A stretch of DNA of 9,907 bases from contig JBCDBL010000136.1 in NCBI GenBank assembly GCA_039183635.1, positions 1-9,907 on the forward strand, written 5' to 3'. The notes beneath the pieces were generated by a model that was given only the letters and a program-made list of their open reading frames with translations, was not told where the DNA came from and did no database searches. Every line of letters starts with the position of its first letter. Position 1 is the stretch's first letter. The translations under genes were made by a program, and so were the position numbers. This DNA comes from JBCDBL01 sp039183635. GTDB lineage: Bacteria > Pseudomonadota > Alphaproteobacteria > Caulobacterales > Parvularculaceae. This document shows positions 1 to 6,369 of this stretch, piece after piece.

Positions 1-160
1 CCCGGACGTTACACGCGCCCAAAACCCATAGGTTTTGGCGTGCGCGTGTTAGCGCCGGGATCTGTCTCCACGTGTCTGAAATCTGTTGCACCAGATCCCG
101 GATCGCTCGATTTTCTAACCAAGTCAAAGACTTGGAGAAAATCGGCGTCCGGGATGACCG
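1..160. repeat. REP-like mosaic of intergenic inverted repeats
   Basis: Three nested or abutting inverted repeats fill this non-coding stretch. (1) CCCGG at 1-5 pairs with CCGGG at 55-59. Inside it ACACGCGC (11-18) pairs with GCGCGTGT (42-49) and CCAAAACC (19-26) with GGTTTTGG (31-38), around a CATA loop. (2) CCGGGATCT at 55-63 pairs perfectly with AGATCCCGG at 93-101. (3) ATCCCGGA at 95-102 pairs with TCCGGGAT at 148-155. Inside it CGATTTTCT (108-116) pairs with AGAAAATCG (136-144) and CCAAGTC (119-125) with GACTTGG (129-135), around an AAA loop. The outer arms read GTCATCCCGGA on the minus strand, a sequence common in repeated intergenic palindromes of alphaproteobacteria (established knowledge, from memory). 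It lies just downstream of the minus-strand gene ending at 187, so it may also end or stabilise that transcript. The left end may continue outside the window. Confidence 0.65.
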
Positions 161-186
161 GATATATTTATGAATCTCAACAAGCC

Positions 187-552
187 CTAGTCGCGCAGCA
201 CAGCGCCTTTAACCGCCGAAACGATGAAAATAGCGAGGGCGAACACGATCATGTACGAAACAAGCGTGCCCGCACTCATCGCCGTGAAGTTGGTCCAACC
301 GGATTCCAGCTGAGACACCCAGGGCGAAGCGGACGCTTCCGCGCCCGGCGTGGCGACGGCCGCACGGATGACGTTGGCGGCGCCGAACAAGACAAGGGCG
401 AGAACGCCCATCGTGAGAATGTGCCCGAGCCCCCGCTGCACAAACGCCAGGATCAGAACAATGGCCACAGCCACAGCAATCATGACGATGTCGCCCTGGA
501 GAAAAATCGTTTGAAACGCCCCAATGACGTCTGAAATAAAGTTGTTTAACAC
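187..552 (-). CDS. Small three-helix membrane protein, unknown function
   Basis: A 121-residue protein I do not recognise. It begins with GTG at 552, supported by a strong GGAGGGG ribosome binding site at 566-560 with a 7-base spacer. The stop is TAG at 189-187. It shows three hydrophobic segments, roughly residues 22-38, 44-65 and 96-116. A polar, Ala/Ser/Trp-containing stretch (about 66-93, with WVSQLESGW near residues 78-86) lies between the second and third. The short charged C-terminus ends in LRD. This is the pattern of a small inner-membrane protein. It has no catalytic motif, no cysteine and no lipobox. It stands alone: the next gene upstream on the same strand, the methyltransferase, ends 225 bases away and is separated by a probable terminator. 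No function can be assigned. Confidence 0.72.
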   Translation of the reverse strand: MLNNFISDVIGAFQTIFLQGDIVMIAVAVAIVLILAFVQRGLGHILTMGVLALVLFGAANVIRAAVATPGAEASASPWVSQLESGWTNFTAMSAGTLVSYMIVFALAIFIVSAVKGAVLRD

Positions 553-559
553 GCGTACG

Positions 560-566
560 CCCCTCC
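560..566 (-). promoter_or_regulatory. Ribosome binding site deciding a GTG start
   Basis: Read on the minus strand this is GGAGGGG, seven bases before GTG at 552. It is the main reason for choosing a non-ATG start for the small membrane protein. No ATG in the first 20 codons has a comparable Shine-Dalgarno match. Confidence 0.7.
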
Positions 567-602
567 GTTACTCATGCATCCGTTTTCATTGAAGCAACAA
601 TG

Positions 603-617
603 TTAAGGGAAATTAAC
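603..617 (-). promoter_or_regulatory. Possible CtrA-like TTAA...TTAAC site
   Basis: TTAA at 603-606 and TTAAC at 613-617 are separated by six bases, and the whole forms the inverted repeat GTTAA/TTAAC (602-617). The cell-cycle regulator CtrA of alphaproteobacteria binds TTAA-N7-TTAAC (established knowledge). The spacer here is one base short, so this is at most a variant site. It lies 51-65 bases upstream of the GTG start at 552, where promoter control of the small membrane protein would be expected. Confidence 0.25.
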
Positions 618-625
618 GATTTTTT

Positions 626-654
626 GAAGAAAAAGACACGCTGCGCCGCAGCGT
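626..654 (-). terminator. Probable rho-independent terminator
   Basis: ACGCTGCG (638-645) and CGCAGCGT (647-654) form a perfect GC-rich palindrome with a single central base; in practice it would fold with a 6-bp stem and 5-base loop. Read on the minus strand it is followed at once by GTCTTTTTCTTC (637-626), a T-rich tract. Polarity and position (124 bases past the stop at 778) fit termination of the methyltransferase transcript before the small membrane-protein gene. The modest stem and T tract interrupted by C keep confidence moderate. Confidence 0.55.
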
Positions 655-777
655 AGCTGCGCGCTCTGTGGCCTTCAGGCAAAGATTTTATGATACGCTC
701 TATAGGCTTACAGACGCAGTGCAGCGCCGCGAATTATTTTACTGTAACGCCAGCGCCTGCGTTCAAGCGCACAGAAA

Positions 778-2172
778 TCAGGCTGTCGCACGCTCCAGGT
801 CGCCATCGATGACGCGCAAACGGCCCCGCGCGGCGTCAAGAATCGCCCGCAAGGTTTCAACGCCGGCGCCGGCCTGACATTCCATCATCGCATCGGAAAG
901 CTCCGTTGCGTAATTGTCCGCCGTGACAAACCGCAAATGGGGCAGCGGAAATATCATCTGCGCGCCGTTGAAAATAGCCTCACGCTCGCGCTCCAAAATC
1001 TCCCGTCGGAAGGTCCAGGGAAGCACGAGATAATAATCCGGCCTCATGCCGCGGGAGGCGGTTTCGGAAATAACCTCGATCTCGCCTCCGGGCAGCCGCG
1101 TTCCAACTTTAATAGGATTGCGATCAGCTGCATACCGAATAACGCCGCTACTAAGACCGCACCATTGCAAAAGCGTGTTGCCCCCCGTCGAGGCGCCGTA
1201 AAGATGGATTGTTTCGCCGCGTTCATGAATATCGCTGACGACCCGCGCCAACTCATCGCGCAAACCTTCAAGGCGCATTTGAAACGCACGATACGGCGCC
1301 CCGCCGTTGAGGTTCAGCTCCGCCTCGCGGTCCCATATATCAGCAAGCGCATCAAGCCATTGATCCCGATCATAGCCCCCCTGCTCAGCATGGGTGATAT
1401 AAAGGCGTATCGATCCGCCTTTGGCTTCATTTAACTCCCCACGGACGATTTTCAGGCCGGCGTCGCTCATCACATGCTCCAACACCGCCAGGCTGTAATG
1501 ACCGACCCGCTCACGCCGGATCCCGTCATAGGCGTTGCGGGCCAGCATCAACGGCAGGTAAGACGTCTCCAGGACCCAGACGCCTTTTACGCCCAGGACC
1601 TTGCGGATGGCTCTGGCGAAGGCGGCGGGGTCTTCAACGCTGTCGAACATAGCAACAGTGGTGACGATATCAAATGTCCGTCCACCAATGGCTTTACACG
1701 CGGCTTCGGACGGAAAAACATCGCTGACGACATTGGCCCAACTTCCGATAGCGCTCGCGACATCGGACGGGTCAACCCCGAACCGGGTCGCGCTTTTAGG
1801 ATAGTAAGACAGCAGCGTGCCGTCGTTGCAGCCGATGTCGAGCACAGAAGGCGCATCGAGCCCGGTCATGACGATGGCGTCGCCGACAAGCCCGCGTAAA
1901 TGATCGCGCATGGTTTTGTTGACGCCGGACCGGCTCCAGTAAGATGAAAAGTTCGGACCGTCCGGTGTAGCGTAGGCCCGCTGTAACAGCCCGCACGCCT
2001 CAGGGTCCGCCGCCGCATCGCAGCGGACAAGCTCCGTCGGATAAAGCTCTGCCGCCGACGCCGCACCCCGCGCCGTGAAAGCGCCTTGATCGTATTGCGC
2101 GCCAAGATCGACCGCATCTTGCAGATGGCGCGACCCGCACGCCCGGCACGCTGTGATCCTTTGAAGCGTCAT
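778..2172 (-). CDS. SAM-dependent C-methyltransferase-like protein (Methyltransf_13/14 type)
   Basis: Class I SAM methyltransferase with the three-part layout of the NDP-sugar C-methyltransferase family (residues counted from an in-frame TTG at 2193). An N-terminal zinc-binding region has C16-x2-C19 and C58-x8-C67. The Rossmann SAM site is VLDIGCNDGTLL (117-128) with FGVDPS (138-143). The C-terminal Methyltransf_14 part has LYGASTGGNTLLQWCGL (331-347), DRNPIKVGTRLPGG (357-370) and PDYYLVLPWTF (385-395). Family members usually methylate a keto-sugar or related acceptor for surface glycans or secondary metabolites. Two oddities: the usual Y/C-H-E-H catalytic motif is R226-R-E-R229 here, and the second zinc knuckle is C-x8-C instead of C-x2-C. 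The substrate is therefore uncertain. Start: I prefer ATG at 2172 (464 aa), with GGAG at 2188-2185 twelve bases upstream; the TTG at 2193 has no visible ribosome site. No sugar-biosynthesis genes lie beside it. Confidence 0.92.
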   Translation of the reverse strand: MTLQRITACRACGSRHLQDAVDLGAQYDQGAFTARGAASAAELYPTELVRCDAAADPEACGLLQRAYATPDGPNFSSYWSRSGVNKTMRDHLRGLVGDAIVMTGLDAPSVLDIGCNDGTLLSYYPKSATRFGVDPSDVASAIGSWANVVSDVFPSEAACKAIGGRTFDIVTTVAMFDSVEDPAAFARAIRKVLGVKGVWVLETSYLPLMLARNAYDGIRRERVGHYSLAVLEHVMSDAGLKIVRGELNEAKGGSIRLYITHAEQGGYDRDQWLDALADIWDREAELNLNGGAPYRAFQMRLEGLRDELARVVSDIHERGETIHLYGASTGGNTLLQWCGLSSGVIRYAADRNPIKVGTRLPGGEIEVISETASRGMRPDYYLVLPWTFRREILEREREAIFNGAQMIFPLPHLRFVTADNYATELSDAMMECQAGAGVETLRAILDAARGRLRVIDGDLERATA

Positions 2173-2512
2173 CTCGTATCTGGTCTCCGTCAAAACGCGG
2201 CGAGGACGCGACTAAGCCCAGCGCGCCTCATAAACATGGCTGCAAGCCTGCCCTTTCATAGTTAATGTCACGTAAAGCGGCGCATAGAGCGGATTGCAGA
2301 CGAAACAGGTCGCAGGTTCGCCGCCCGCAGGTCGGCAGGCCCGCAAAAATAAAGATGTAGAGCCGTTTACATCGGCGCAGGCCCATCACGTCCGGCGAAA
2401 ACGGTTCTAAAGACGCACGCTTTCAAAACGCTCCGCCGTATTTTTCGCGACGGACTCCTCTGACCTGTCCCGTTAGACACATGAGATCGCGCGACGCCGC
2501 CAGGAGTCTTAT
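2173..2512. other. 340-base divergent intergenic region
   Basis: This non-coding spacer separates the minus-strand methyltransferase from the plus-strand DUF1800 operon, so it should carry promoters for both. I see no convincing -35/-10 pair, tRNA or small gene. The only clear structure is the inverted repeat GATGTA (2354-2359)/TACATC (2368-2373) with an 8-base centre, which could be an operator. The right end carries AGGAG at 2502-2506, six bases before the DUF1800 ATG. Confidence 0.5.
2354..2373. repeat. Short inverted repeat, possible operator
   Basis: GATGTA at 2354-2359 is the exact reverse complement of TACATC at 2368-2373, with GAGCCGTT between. Arm length and spacing suit a dimeric repressor or activator. 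It sits about 140 bases upstream of DUF1800 and about 180 bases upstream of the methyltransferase. A 6-base arm pair can also arise by chance. Confidence 0.25.
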
Positions 2513-3859
2513 ATGGGTAAAACCGACATCGCATTGACCCGCTTCGGCCTCGGCGCACGCCCTGGGGAGCGGGTGGCTGTCGCCAAGGACCCGGAAAGCT
2601 GGCTTAAAGACCAAACCAAGCCCCGCAGCGCCGACATGCCTGCATCAAAAGGCGTGTTGTTCTCCGCTGAGGGCTTTCGGAAAATCCGTATGGCGCGGCA
2701 GGACTTAAGGCGTGCGGCCGACGGCGGCGACGCAAAAAAAGCCGGCGATTTTCTGAAAACCCTGCGCCCCTATTACGCCGCCGACGTCAAGGCCAGGGTC
2801 GAACACGCCGTAACGACAACAGCGTCTTTCCGGGAGCGGATGGTCCTGTTCTGGTCGAACCATTTCACCGTGTCCGCCGCCGGCAAGCCGCACCTTATCG
2901 GCGTCATCGGAACCCTGGAGCGCGAAGCGATCCGTCCGAACGTCATGGGCAAATTCGAAGACATGCTTTTGGCCGTCGCCCGTCATCCCGTGATGCTGGC
3001 CTATCTCGACAATATTCAGTCCGTCGGCCCGAACTCCAGGGGCGGCCGGTTCAAAGATGTCGGCCTTAACGAAAATTACGCCCGGGAGACGCTGGAGCTG
3101 CACACGCTCGGCGTCAACGGCGGCTACGCCCAGGACGACGTTATCGCCCTTGCGAAAATTCTCACCGGTTGGTCCGTGGACAGAACCAGCGGCGCTTTCA
3201 CATTCCGAAAAGCGGCCCATGAGCCCGGGGCGAAAACTTTGCTGGGCGAGCGTTATTCTAAAGCCGGCGTCTCACAGGGCGAGAGCGCCTTAAAGGGCCT
3301 CGCCCGTCATCCATCGACAGCGCGCCATATTGCAGAAAAGCTCGCCCGCCACATGCGCGCCGACGCGCCGCCGGACACCCTCGTGGAACGTCTGGAGCGC
3401 ACATTTATAAAAACCAACGGCGATCTTGGTGCCCTCAGCCGCACACTGATAGATAGCCCAGAAATGTGGGAGGCGGATCAGGCGAAATTTAAAACCCCGA
3501 ACGAGTTCATCGTCTCGGCCCTGCGCGCGCTGAACGCCGGCGGGCCGGACAGTCCGGTCCCGGATCGCCTCGCTTTAAGTTTCGATCTGATGGCGCAGCG
3601 GCCGTTCTTCGCGCCGTCCCCCGCCGGCTGGCCCGATGGGGCGGCTGACTGGGCCGGGCCGAGCGCCGTCAAACAACGCCTTGAATGGTCCCAACAAATC
3701 GCCGCCATGGCCGGCGGCAAGGCCAATCCGGCGCAGCTTGGCGAGGCCGTTCTTGGCGATCTTTTGGGCGAGACAACCAGATTTCATGTCGCCGGCGCTG
3801 AAAGCGGCGCGCAAGGTTTGACGCTGATGCTGATGGCGCCGGAATTTCAAAGGAGATGA
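2513..3859 (+). CDS. DUF1800 domain-containing protein
   Basis: A full-length 448-residue DUF1800 protein. Family signatures in order: RFGLGARPGE near the N-terminus (10-19), FWSNHFTVS (113-121), HPVMLAYLDN (158-167), NENYARETLELHTLG (186-200) followed by GGY and LTGW (203-220), and RHIAEKLARHMRADAPPDTL (271-290). The C-terminal part has the usual RPFFAPSPAGWPDG segment. The start is ATG at 2513, with AGGAG at 2502-2506 and a six-base spacer. No signal peptide is visible. The biochemical function of DUF1800 is not established. It is nearly always encoded next to a DUF1501 protein, as here, so the two probably act as a pair. The stop TGA (3857-3859) lies within the translation initiation region of the DUF1501 gene, which implies one transcript and coupled translation. 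Confidence 0.96.
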   Translation: MGKTDIALTRFGLGARPGERVAVAKDPESWLKDQTKPRSADMPASKGVLFSAEGFRKIRMARQDLRRAADGGDAKKAGDFLKTLRPYYAADVKARVEHAVTTTASFRERMVLFWSNHFTVSAAGKPHLIGVIGTLEREAIRPNVMGKFEDMLLAVARHPVMLAYLDNIQSVGPNSRGGRFKDVGLNENYARETLELHTLGVNGGYAQDDVIALAKILTGWSVDRTSGAFTFRKAAHEPGAKTLLGERYSKAGVSQGESALKGLARHPSTARHIAEKLARHMRADAPPDTLVERLERTFIKTNGDLGALSRTLIDSPEMWEADQAKFKTPNEFIVSALRALNAGGPDSPVPDRLALSFDLMAQRPFFAPSPAGWPDGAADWAGPSAVKQRLEWSQQIAAMAGGKANPAQLGEAVLGDLLGETTRFHVAGAESGAQGLTLMLMAPEFQRR

Positions 3860-3867
3860 CCCTCTTG
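3850..3867 (+). promoter_or_regulatory. Ribosome site and stop/start junction deciding the DUF1501 start
   Basis: AAGGAG (3850-3855) abuts ATG at 3856 with no spacer, so it can hardly serve that codon. It sits nine bases before TTG at 3865, a normal distance. The DUF1800 stop TGA (3857-3859) overlaps the rejected ATG. The sequence therefore favours TTG at 3865 as the DUF1501 start, with translational coupling to DUF1800. Confidence 0.6.
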
Positions 3868-5040
3868 CGCAACGCTGCTTCCATATCCCGCCGCACATTG
3901 CTGGCCGCCTCTGCGGCCACTCTATTCACCTCCCGCATCGCGTTTGCAAAAGCGCAGACGGACAAACGCCTTGTCGTCATCATTTTGCGCGGCGCCTTGG
4001 ACGGGCTCGCCGTCATGCCCCCCCACGGCGATCCACGGTACGCCGACTTGCGCGGCGACCTCGCAATACGCCCCCCAGGGGCGCTGAAAAGCGCCCTGCC
4101 CCTGGACGGCTTCTTCGGTTTGCATCCCGCCATGGTGGAGATGCATCGCCTTTACGGCGCCGGAGAAGCCGTCTTTTTCCACGCCATATCCTCTCCCTAC
4201 AGACAACGCTCGCATTTCGACGGCCAAGATGTTCTTGAAAACGGGGCCGGGGCGCCGCTCGCGGTGAACGACGGCTGGCTGAACCGGGCGTTGACCGCCC
4301 TGCCCGGCGCCGAAGCCCTCGCCATCGGACAAAACGTGCCTTTGATTCTGCGCGGAGAAGCGTCGGCCGCCTCCTGGGCGCCGTCCTATTTGAAAGCCGC
4401 CGACGACGACACCGTGGCGCGCCTGATGCGCATGTATGCGGATGATGCGCTGCTTCAACCCGCATTGGAGATGGCCGCAGCGACCGACGCGGCGGTGGGC
4501 GAGATGGGCGCCCGCAAACGCCGGGGCGCGGCCTTTAAAGCCGACGCGGAAGCCGCGGCGAAGCTGCTCGCCGGCGAAAACGGCGCCCGCATCGCGGTGC
4601 TGCAATTCGGCGGCTGGGACACCCATGTGAACCAGGGCGCGGAAACGGGACAGCTGGCGAACCGCCTTCAGCAACTGGACGCAGCCCTCGGCGCCCTTAA
4701 AACCGGTCTCGGCCCAGCCTGGAAAGACACCGCGGTGATCGTCGTAACGGAGTTCGGCCGCACGGCGAGAGTGAACGGCAATCGCGGCACGGATCATGGC
4801 GCAGGGGCCGCAGCGTTCGTGCTGGGCGGGGCCGTCAACGGCGGGCGCATCGCCGCGGACTGGCCGGGCCTTGGCGACAGAGATTTATATGAAAACCGCG
4901 ATCTTCGTCCGACAGCGGATATTCGCAGCGTGTTCAAAGGCGTGCTGCACGACCATATGAAGATCCCGGCGGCGCGTCTTGAAAACGACGTGTTTCCGGA
5001 CAGCGCGTATGCGAAGTTGATCACAGGGCTTGTGGCTTAG
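3865..5040 (+). CDS. DUF1501 domain-containing Tat-exported protein
   Basis: A DUF1501 protein of 391 residues from the preferred TTG start, 394 from the ATG at 3856. The N-terminus is a twin-arginine signal: S8-R9-R10-T-L-L followed by an Ala-rich hydrophobic run and a probable cut near AFAKA (26-30), so the protein is folded before export to the periplasm or beyond. Family motifs: VVIILRGALDGL near the mature N-terminus, FFGLHPAM (83-90), QRSHFDGQDVLE (114-125), GGWDTH (249-254), TEFGRT (295-300) and GTDHG (308-312). DUF1501 is distantly related to the alkaline phosphatase/sulfatase superfamily (established knowledge). The conserved Asp/His positions fit a metal-dependent fold, but no substrate is known. 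It is the second gene of a two-gene operon with DUF1800. No clear terminator follows in the 99 bases before the convergent argE. Confidence 0.95.
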   Translation: MRNAASISRRTLLAASAATLFTSRIAFAKAQTDKRLVVIILRGALDGLAVMPPHGDPRYADLRGDLAIRPPGALKSALPLDGFFGLHPAMVEMHRLYGAGEAVFFHAISSPYRQRSHFDGQDVLENGAGAPLAVNDGWLNRALTALPGAEALAIGQNVPLILRGEASAASWAPSYLKAADDDTVARLMRMYADDALLQPALEMAAATDAAVGEMGARKRRGAAFKADAEAAAKLLAGENGARIAVLQFGGWDTHVNQGAETGQLANRLQQLDAALGALKTGLGPAWKDTAVIVVTEFGRTARVNGNRGTDHGAGAAAFVLGGAVNGGRIAADWPGLGDRDLYENRDLRPTADIRSVFKGVLHDHMKIPAARLENDVFPDSAYAKLITGLVA

Positions 5041-5139
5041 GCGGCTTTAAAAATATGCACGGACGTCATCTCGACGACAATCAGGATCGAGGGACCGCTT
5101 GCTCTGAAGACGCAGCCCCTCGCATCCCAAAAGACGCTT

Positions 5140-6297
5140 TTACGCCGCCATGCGCGAAATTAGTTTCCGCAGAAAATCCGTTCCCTGACGCACCTGGTCG
5201 AGGGAAATAAACTCGTTCGCCTGGTGGGCTTGATCGATGGAGCCGGGCCCGCAAATGACGGTGGAAAAACCCGCCTCCTGGAACTGACCGGCCTCGGCGG
5301 CGTAGGGGACGGTTTCGGTATGGTTATGCCCCGTAATCCCCTTGGCGAGGTCTGCAGCCGAGTTATCCGCTGTCGGCGCGAGCACCGGCGCATTCGTCGC
5401 CCAATGCGTTTCAACCCGGCAGCCAGGGGCTTTTTCCTGCATTTCGCGCTCAACACGTTCGGCGTAGGCGGAAAATTCGCCATAGAGCGCTTTTGGATCG
5501 TCTCCGGGCACGGTGCGCATGTCCCAGTCGAACGCGCACTCAGCCGCCATGATGTTCAGCTGCGTGCCGCCATTGACGACATTCACCGTCATCGTCGTAT
5601 AGGGCGGATCGAATGTAGAGGCCGGATCAGCCTTCGCTGCATTCGCGGCGCGCATATCGGAAATCTTGGCGATCAGCTTCGCCGCCGCCTCCACTGCGGA
5701 CACGCCCCTGTCCGTCTGGCTGGAATGGGTCGTGTGCCCCGTAACGGTGGTGCGGAAGGAGGCGATGCCCTTATGGCCGTCGATCACCTTCATCATTGTC
5801 GGCTCCCCGATGATCGCAGCCGACGGCGCAGGGACTTTGTTCTTAATCTCCGCAATCATCCGCGGCGCGCCGACGCAGCCGATCTCCTCGTCATAGGACA
5901 AGGCGAAAATGAGCGGGCGTTTTAAATCGGCGGCGCGCATTTCCGGCAACAAAGACAGGGCGATGGCGGAAAAGCTCTTCATATCGCACGTGCCGCGCCC
6001 GTAAAGCTTGCCGTCTTTCTGCGTAAGTTCAAACGGGTCCGTGTCCCAATCCTGGCCGTCCACCGGCACGACGTCTGTATGGCCGGACAGGATCACGCCG
6101 CCTTCGACCTCCGGCCCGACGACCGCGTAAAGGTTCGCCTTGGTTTTTTCATCGTTGTGAACGCGAACCGCTGAGACGCCGTGATCGTTAAAATACGCTT
6201 CAACATCGTCGATCAGCGCCAGATTCGACAAATGCGAGGTCGTGTCGAAGGCGACCAGGCGGCGGATCCAATCGATTTGGGGGGTCAGGTCGGTCAT
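5140..6297 (-). CDS. argE: Acetylornithine deacetylase (M20 family)
   Basis: 385 residues, the normal length for ArgE. It removes the acetyl group from N2-acetylornithine to give ornithine in cytoplasmic arginine synthesis. M20 metallopeptidase residues are all present: metal ligands H73 and the following D75 in SGHTDVVPVDGQ, bridging D105 in GRGTCDMKS, the catalytic/metal Glu pair in YDEEIGC (E137, E138), E165 in IGEPT, and H358 in the ArgE-type signature GPGSIDQAHQANEFI (350-364). The dimerisation (lid) domain runs from about residue 175 to 290. ATG at 6297 is the start; no clear Shine-Dalgarno precedes it. It is transcribed away from the YugP-like peptidase across a 72-base spacer and converges with the DUF1501 operon. 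No other arginine gene is nearby. A related M20A deacylase acting on another N-acyl amino acid cannot be excluded. Confidence 0.93.
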   Translation of the reverse strand: MTDLTPQIDWIRRLVAFDTTSHLSNLALIDDVEAYFNDHGVSAVRVHNDEKTKANLYAVVGPEVEGGVILSGHTDVVPVDGQDWDTDPFELTQKDGKLYGRGTCDMKSFSAIALSLLPEMRAADLKRPLIFALSYDEEIGCVGAPRMIAEIKNKVPAPSAAIIGEPTMMKVIDGHKGIASFRTTVTGHTTHSSQTDRGVSAVEAAAKLIAKISDMRAANAAKADPASTFDPPYTTMTVNVVNGGTQLNIMAAECAFDWDMRTVPGDDPKALYGEFSAYAERVEREMQEKAPGCRVETHWATNAPVLAPTADNSAADLAKGITGHNHTETVPYAAEAGQFQEAGFSTVICGPGSIDQAHQANEFISLDQVRQGTDFLRKLISRMAA

Positions 6298-6369
6298 AGG
6301 GAAAGACTTTTCGTTACATGGATCATAATTACATAGAGTAGCAACGCCTTATGGGCGATCGTACCGCGT
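6298..6369. promoter_or_regulatory. Short divergent promoter region (argE / membrane peptidase)
   Basis: Only 72 bases separate two genes read in opposite directions, so both promoters must lie here or overlap the coding ends. The middle (about 6316-6340) is AT-rich compared with its surroundings, as expected for -10 elements. I cannot place specific -35/-10 boxes. Confidence 0.4.

Noticed and set aside
40..534. 164-codon plus-strand frame
   Set aside because: It crosses the REP-like palindromes and is antisense to the small membrane protein, with Arg/His-rich sequence. The opposite strand has a strong ribosome site and a sensible membrane topology.
2191..2193. TTG at 2193 as the methyltransferase start
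   Set aside because: No ribosome site precedes it. ATG at 2172 has GGAG upstream and still keeps the whole zinc-binding domain.
3922..4797. 291-codon antisense frame on the minus strand
   Set aside because: It lies wholly inside the DUF1501 gene, has Gly/Arg/Val-rich low-information sequence and no motif. Long antisense frames are common in GC-rich DNA.
5041..5139. Terminator search between the convergent DUF1501 and argE genes
   Set aside because: Only AAAAG-ACG-CTTTT (5129-5141) and a four-base CGTC/GACG pair were seen. Both are too weak to call a terminator.
5224..5925. 233-codon plus-strand frame
   Set aside because: It is antisense to argE, whose full set of M20 metal ligands leaves no doubt about the coding strand.
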